DNA from: CAYGTK01 sp964352775
Lineage (GTDB): Bacteria; Bacteroidota; Bacteroidia; Chitinophagales; CAIOSU01
Direction: 5' to 3'
DNA: 8,925 bases
Assembly (NCBI GenBank): GCA_964352775.1
Contig: CAYGTK010000174.1
Coordinates: 1 to 8,925, forward strand
In this document: one piece after another, positions 6,578 to 8,925 of the stretch
How positions within the stretch are numbered: the stretch's first letter is position 1
How the letters are laid out: the number at the start of each line of letters is the position of its first letter
The notes under the pieces: generated by a model
Told to the model about the DNA's origin: nothing
The model's database searches: none
What the model saw: the letters and a program-made list of their open reading frames with translations, nothing else
Translations under genes and position numbers: made by a program

Positions 6578-8925
6578 ATGAAAAAGCTCATAGCTCTTTT
6601 TCTGGTTGCATTGACCTTCTCGGTTATGCATGCGCAGAATAATACCAGTTCCAAAGCTGGAGCCAAGAAGTTGAAGAAAGTTCAGAAACTACTGAGCAGT
6701 CCCAACAAAATGGCCAGCTGGAAAAGTAAACAGAACAAGCGCGGATCACGCGCCCCTGAACAAGATTGTATAAACGCCATCCCAGTATGTCAGCAGAGTT
6801 ATACTCAGCCAACAGGTAATAGGGGAGACGGTACTTTTGATGAATTAGCATTAGGAGCGAACAATACCTGTTTGCTCTCTGGTGAGAATAACTCTACCTG
6901 GTTCGTTATTAATACCCAAACTGCGGGTACATTAATATTCGAGATACTATCGAATGATGATTACGATTGGGCCATGTGGGATATTACTAATACAGGTTGT
7001 GCCAACATTGGTCTTCAAACACCTATTCGCTGTAGTTTCGCAAGCGCATTGGCGTTTTCAGGTACTAACACAGGATTAGAATTGCCAGCTGCGGGTGGTA
7101 ATTCAAGTGAAGGCGCACTCGGCGATGGTTATCTTCCAGCTATCAATGCTCCGGCAAATCGTACTTACGCTATTTTGGTAACCAACTACTTTGGAGGTAA
7201 CGACGGGTTCACCATCAACTTTGGCGGTACAGCTTCAATATTCGACAATACACCACCTACATTAAGTGCAGTAACTGAAAAATGCTCCGTAGGAAGTGTT
7301 TCCGTTCGTTTGTCAGAGCCTATTACCTGTGCCTCTATAGGAAGTGCAAATGTTATTATGACAGGACCTGGTGGTGTTGTAGTTAGTGTAACTAGCCTAA
7401 CTGGTGTTGACTGTGCTAGTGGCGCAGACTTTGCTACCTTTTTGGATCTAACTTATACTTTATCTGCTCCAATTGACGGACAGTATACTATCATTATTGA
7501 TGGTTTGGAAGATAACTGTGGTAATGTGATGACCCCAAGTCAAGTGAATTTTGATTTGATCAATATTCCTATTCCTTCAGCTACACCGCCTTATATCTGT
7601 CAAGATGCTTTAACTCCAGCGATTTTATCGTTATCAAGTCCCCTTCCAGCTGGCGCTACAGCTACTTGGAGTAATGGTGGAACTGGAGCTACAACTAATG
7701 TTAGTCCAGCAGTTACCACTACCTATTCAGTAACGGTAAGCGATGGTATTTGCAGCCAAACAGGAACAGTACAAGTTGAGGTTGGTCCTCCACCTCCGGT
7801 AACTATATTCCCGCAAAATCCTTTTGTATGTGGTGTTTCAGGTGGTATCACTCTAAATGTGAGCACAACAATTCCTGGCGCTACTTATACTTGGAGTGAC
7901 GGAACAATGGGAGCTATTAATACAGTTAACCCACCATCTACACAAGATGTATATGTAATAGCCGACCTTAATGGTTGTATTAGTACAGATACGGTAACTG
8001 TAGTAGCGGGCGGCCCTTCTCCTGAGCCAGCATGTACTAATGTTTATGCAAGCACTACTGGTAGTGCAAGTGGAGCAGGTACTCCTTTAGACCCTGTTGA
8101 TCTTTTAACAGCAATTACTTTAGCACAGTGTAACAACACTGTTATTAAAGTAGCTACGGGTACTTATACTATTGACAACCCAGTTGACAACATGACCAGC
8201 TACACTACTATAGAAGGTGGTTTTGATGAGGCTAACGGTTGGGAAAAGCTGAGTACACCGGGATTGACCCGCATTGTACGTTCAGTAAACAATGTAGAAA
8301 CAACTAACAATGCGCCACGTTTGGTAGCATTTTATTTAAACGGACAACAGTTTTTCCGTTTCCAAGACATTACTATAGAGGTAGCTGATGCACCTCCAGT
8401 AGCTGTTGGTCAGCCAGGTGTATCTACTTACGGATTGCACTTGACCAATTGTGCTAACTACGACATCGTTCGTACGCAGATAGTTGCAGGTATTGGTGGT
8501 ACAGGTGGCTCTGGTGCTGCAGGTACTGATGGTGGTGACGGAACTAACGGTGGTACAGCTACCGGCCAAGGTGGTGCTGCAGGTGGTACAGGTGTAACTG
8601 GTAACGGCGGAAACGGCGGTGCTGGTGGTGATCCTTTCCAATTGCCTTTTGGCCCATTACCAACTGATGGTGATAATGGAACAGCTGGTGCTGGTGGAGC
8701 TGCTGGTGGAGATGGTGGTGAAGGCGATGCAGCCTGTCAAGGTGCCGTTATTATTTTCGGACAAACAAGTACACCTGGTCTTCCTGGTGCTGATGGTAGC
8801 AATGGTAGCCCTGGTTTTATAGGTGCTGCAGGCTCATTTACAGGCGGATTTTTCGTTCCTGGTGCTCAGGGTACTAATGGTACAACTGGTACAGCTGGCT
8901 TCCCTGGTGGAGGTGGCGGTGGAAC
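6578..8925 (+). CDS. Large secreted multidomain protein with Ig-like domains, beta-helix and glycine-rich region (3' end outside window)
   Basis: The open frame runs without a stop from ATG 6578 to the window edge (782 complete codons). Signal peptide MKKLIALFLVALTFSVMHA (1-19). Residues about 26-58 are Lys/Arg-rich. About 63-222 is a beta-rich, CUB-like domain (DCINAIPVC, then NNSTWFVINT, DYDWAMWD and YAILVTNYFGGNDGF) of a kind I associate with the N-termini of Bacteroidota gliding-type proteins. About 223-326 is an Ig-like domain of SbsA/Big_5 type (DNTPPTLSAV, then SVRLSEPITC, DGQYTIII, DNCGNVM). Two Ig-like domains follow, about 332-402 and 406-483, each with a Trp-Ser motif (TWSNGG, TWSDGT) and a TVxV closing strand. 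From 486 a right-handed parallel beta-helix begins (NVYAST, then AITLAQCNNTVIKVATGTY), interrupted at about 638 by a Gly-rich segment to the edge. It is likely a cell-surface or adhesin-like T9SS client; the sorting signal would be beyond the edge. No catalytic residues are recognisable. Confidence 0.88.
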   Translation, partial: MKKLIALFLVALTFSVMHAQNNTSSKAGAKKLKKVQKLLSSPNKMASWKSKQNKRGSRAPEQDCINAIPVCQQSYTQPTGNRGDGTFDELALGANNTCLLSGENNSTWFVINTQTAGTLIFEILSNDDYDWAMWDITNTGCANIGLQTPIRCSFASALAFSGTNTGLELPAAGGNSSEGALGDGYLPAINAPANRTYAILVTNYFGGNDGFTINFGGTASIFDNTPPTLSAVTEKCSVGSVSVRLSEPITCASIGSANVIMTGPGGVVVSVTSLTGVDCASGADFATFLDLTYTLSAPIDGQYTIIIDGLEDNCGNVMTPSQVNFDLINIPIPSATPPYICQDALTPAILSLSSPLPAGATATWSNGGTGATTNVSPAVTTTYSVTVSDGICSQTGTVQVEVGPPPPVTIFPQNPFVCGVSGGITLNVSTTIPGATYTWSDGTMGAINTVNPPSTQDVYVIADLNGCISTDTVTVVAGGPSPEPACTNVYASTTGSASGAGTPLDPVDLLTAITLAQCNNTVIKVATGTYTIDNPVDNMTSYTTIEGGFDEANGWEKLSTPGLTRIVRSVNNVETTNNAPRLVAFYLNGQQFFRFQDITIEVADAPPVAVGQPGVSTYGLHLTNCANYDIVRTQIVAGIGGTGGSGAAGTDGGDGTNGGTATGQGGAAGGTGVTGNGGNGGAGGDPFQLPFGPLPTDGDNGTAGAGGAAGGDGGEGDAACQGAVIIFGQTSTPGLPGADGSNGSPGFIGAAGSFTGGFFVPGAQGTNGTTGTAGFPGGGGGG
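8489..8925 (+). repeat. Glycine-rich, partly collagen-like coding repeat region
   Basis: This low-complexity coding DNA is built on GGT/GGA/GGC codons. The first block (about 8489-8635) reads as GxxG and GG units such as GGTGGSGAAGTDGGDG. After a non-Gly spacer with DPFQLPFGPLP (about 8630-8662) and more GG units, a second block (about 8777-8925) has genuine Gly-X-Y triplets: seven in a row starting at GLPGADGSNGSPG, then seven more starting at GAQGTNGTTGTAGFP. The DNA word GGTGCTGCAGG recurs in frame at 8513, 8573 and 8822, encoding Gly-Ala-Ala-Gly. The region is still open at the window edge. Confidence 0.85.

Noticed and set aside
8336..8641. Minus-strand open frame rich in Thr, Ser and Cys
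   Set aside because: It is the antisense reading of GGT/GCT-rich coding DNA; the composition is an artefact of the Gly-rich repeat.
8619..8822. Plus-strand open frame rich in Val and Leu that could pass for a membrane protein
   Set aside because: It is the shifted-frame reading of the Gly-rich repeat (GGT read as GTG/TGG) within the uninterrupted frame that starts at 6578.
8489..8925. Possible CRISPR or tandem-repeat array
   Set aside because: Repeated words are short, irregularly spaced and in frame with Gly codons; there are no constant repeats with unique spacers.

Overview
The window looks like a chromosomal segment of a member of the Bacteroidota, in the gliding or type IX secretion (T9SS) part of the phylum. 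The evidence is an outer-membrane beta-barrel TonB-receptor-like protein, a PorP/SprF-family protein, a secreted protein ending in the gliding-motility-associated (type B) T9SS sorting domain, and a very large modular adhesin-like protein. Start codons lack Shine-Dalgarno sequences, and several upstream regions carry a TAnnTTTG element, the -7 consensus of this phylum. The exact genus cannot be read from the sequence.

Layout. Positions 1-1265 (+) hold the 3' part of a patatin-like phospholipase gene; its 5' part, with the nucleophile serine, lies outside the window. It converges, with 9 bases between stop codons, on a TonB-dependent-receptor-like gene (1275-3683, -). A 239-base divergent spacer (3684-3922) carries a -7-like element for each direction. 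Then come two translationally coupled genes on the + strand: a T9SS cargo protein (3923-5404; lamin-tail domain, SprB-type repeat, Ig-like segment, type B sorting domain) and a porP/sprF-like gene (5401-6432), whose ATG overlaps the cargo stop in ATGA. A 145-base spacer contains the best promoter match in the window and a perfect hairpin followed by a T-run. The last gene (6578 to beyond 8925, +) encodes a secreted multidomain protein: signal peptide, Lys-rich linker, CUB-like domain, three Ig-like domains, the beginning of a parallel beta-helix, and a long glycine-rich, partly collagen-like segment that is still open at the window edge.

How they fit together. The cargo and porP/sprF pair is the arrangement known for SprB-SprF, where the PorP/SprF partner is needed to export or anchor a type B cargo protein. 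The large downstream protein is probably another T9SS client, but its C-terminus, where a sorting signal would be, is not in the window. The receptor-like barrel and the patatin are outer-membrane or envelope neighbours with no evident functional link to the T9SS pair. No RNA gene, CRISPR array, insertion sequence or phage gene was seen. The least ordinary items are the Gly-rich insertion in the beta-helix protein, the hairpin overlapping the promoter element in front of it, and the lamin-tail domain architecture of the T9SS cargo.
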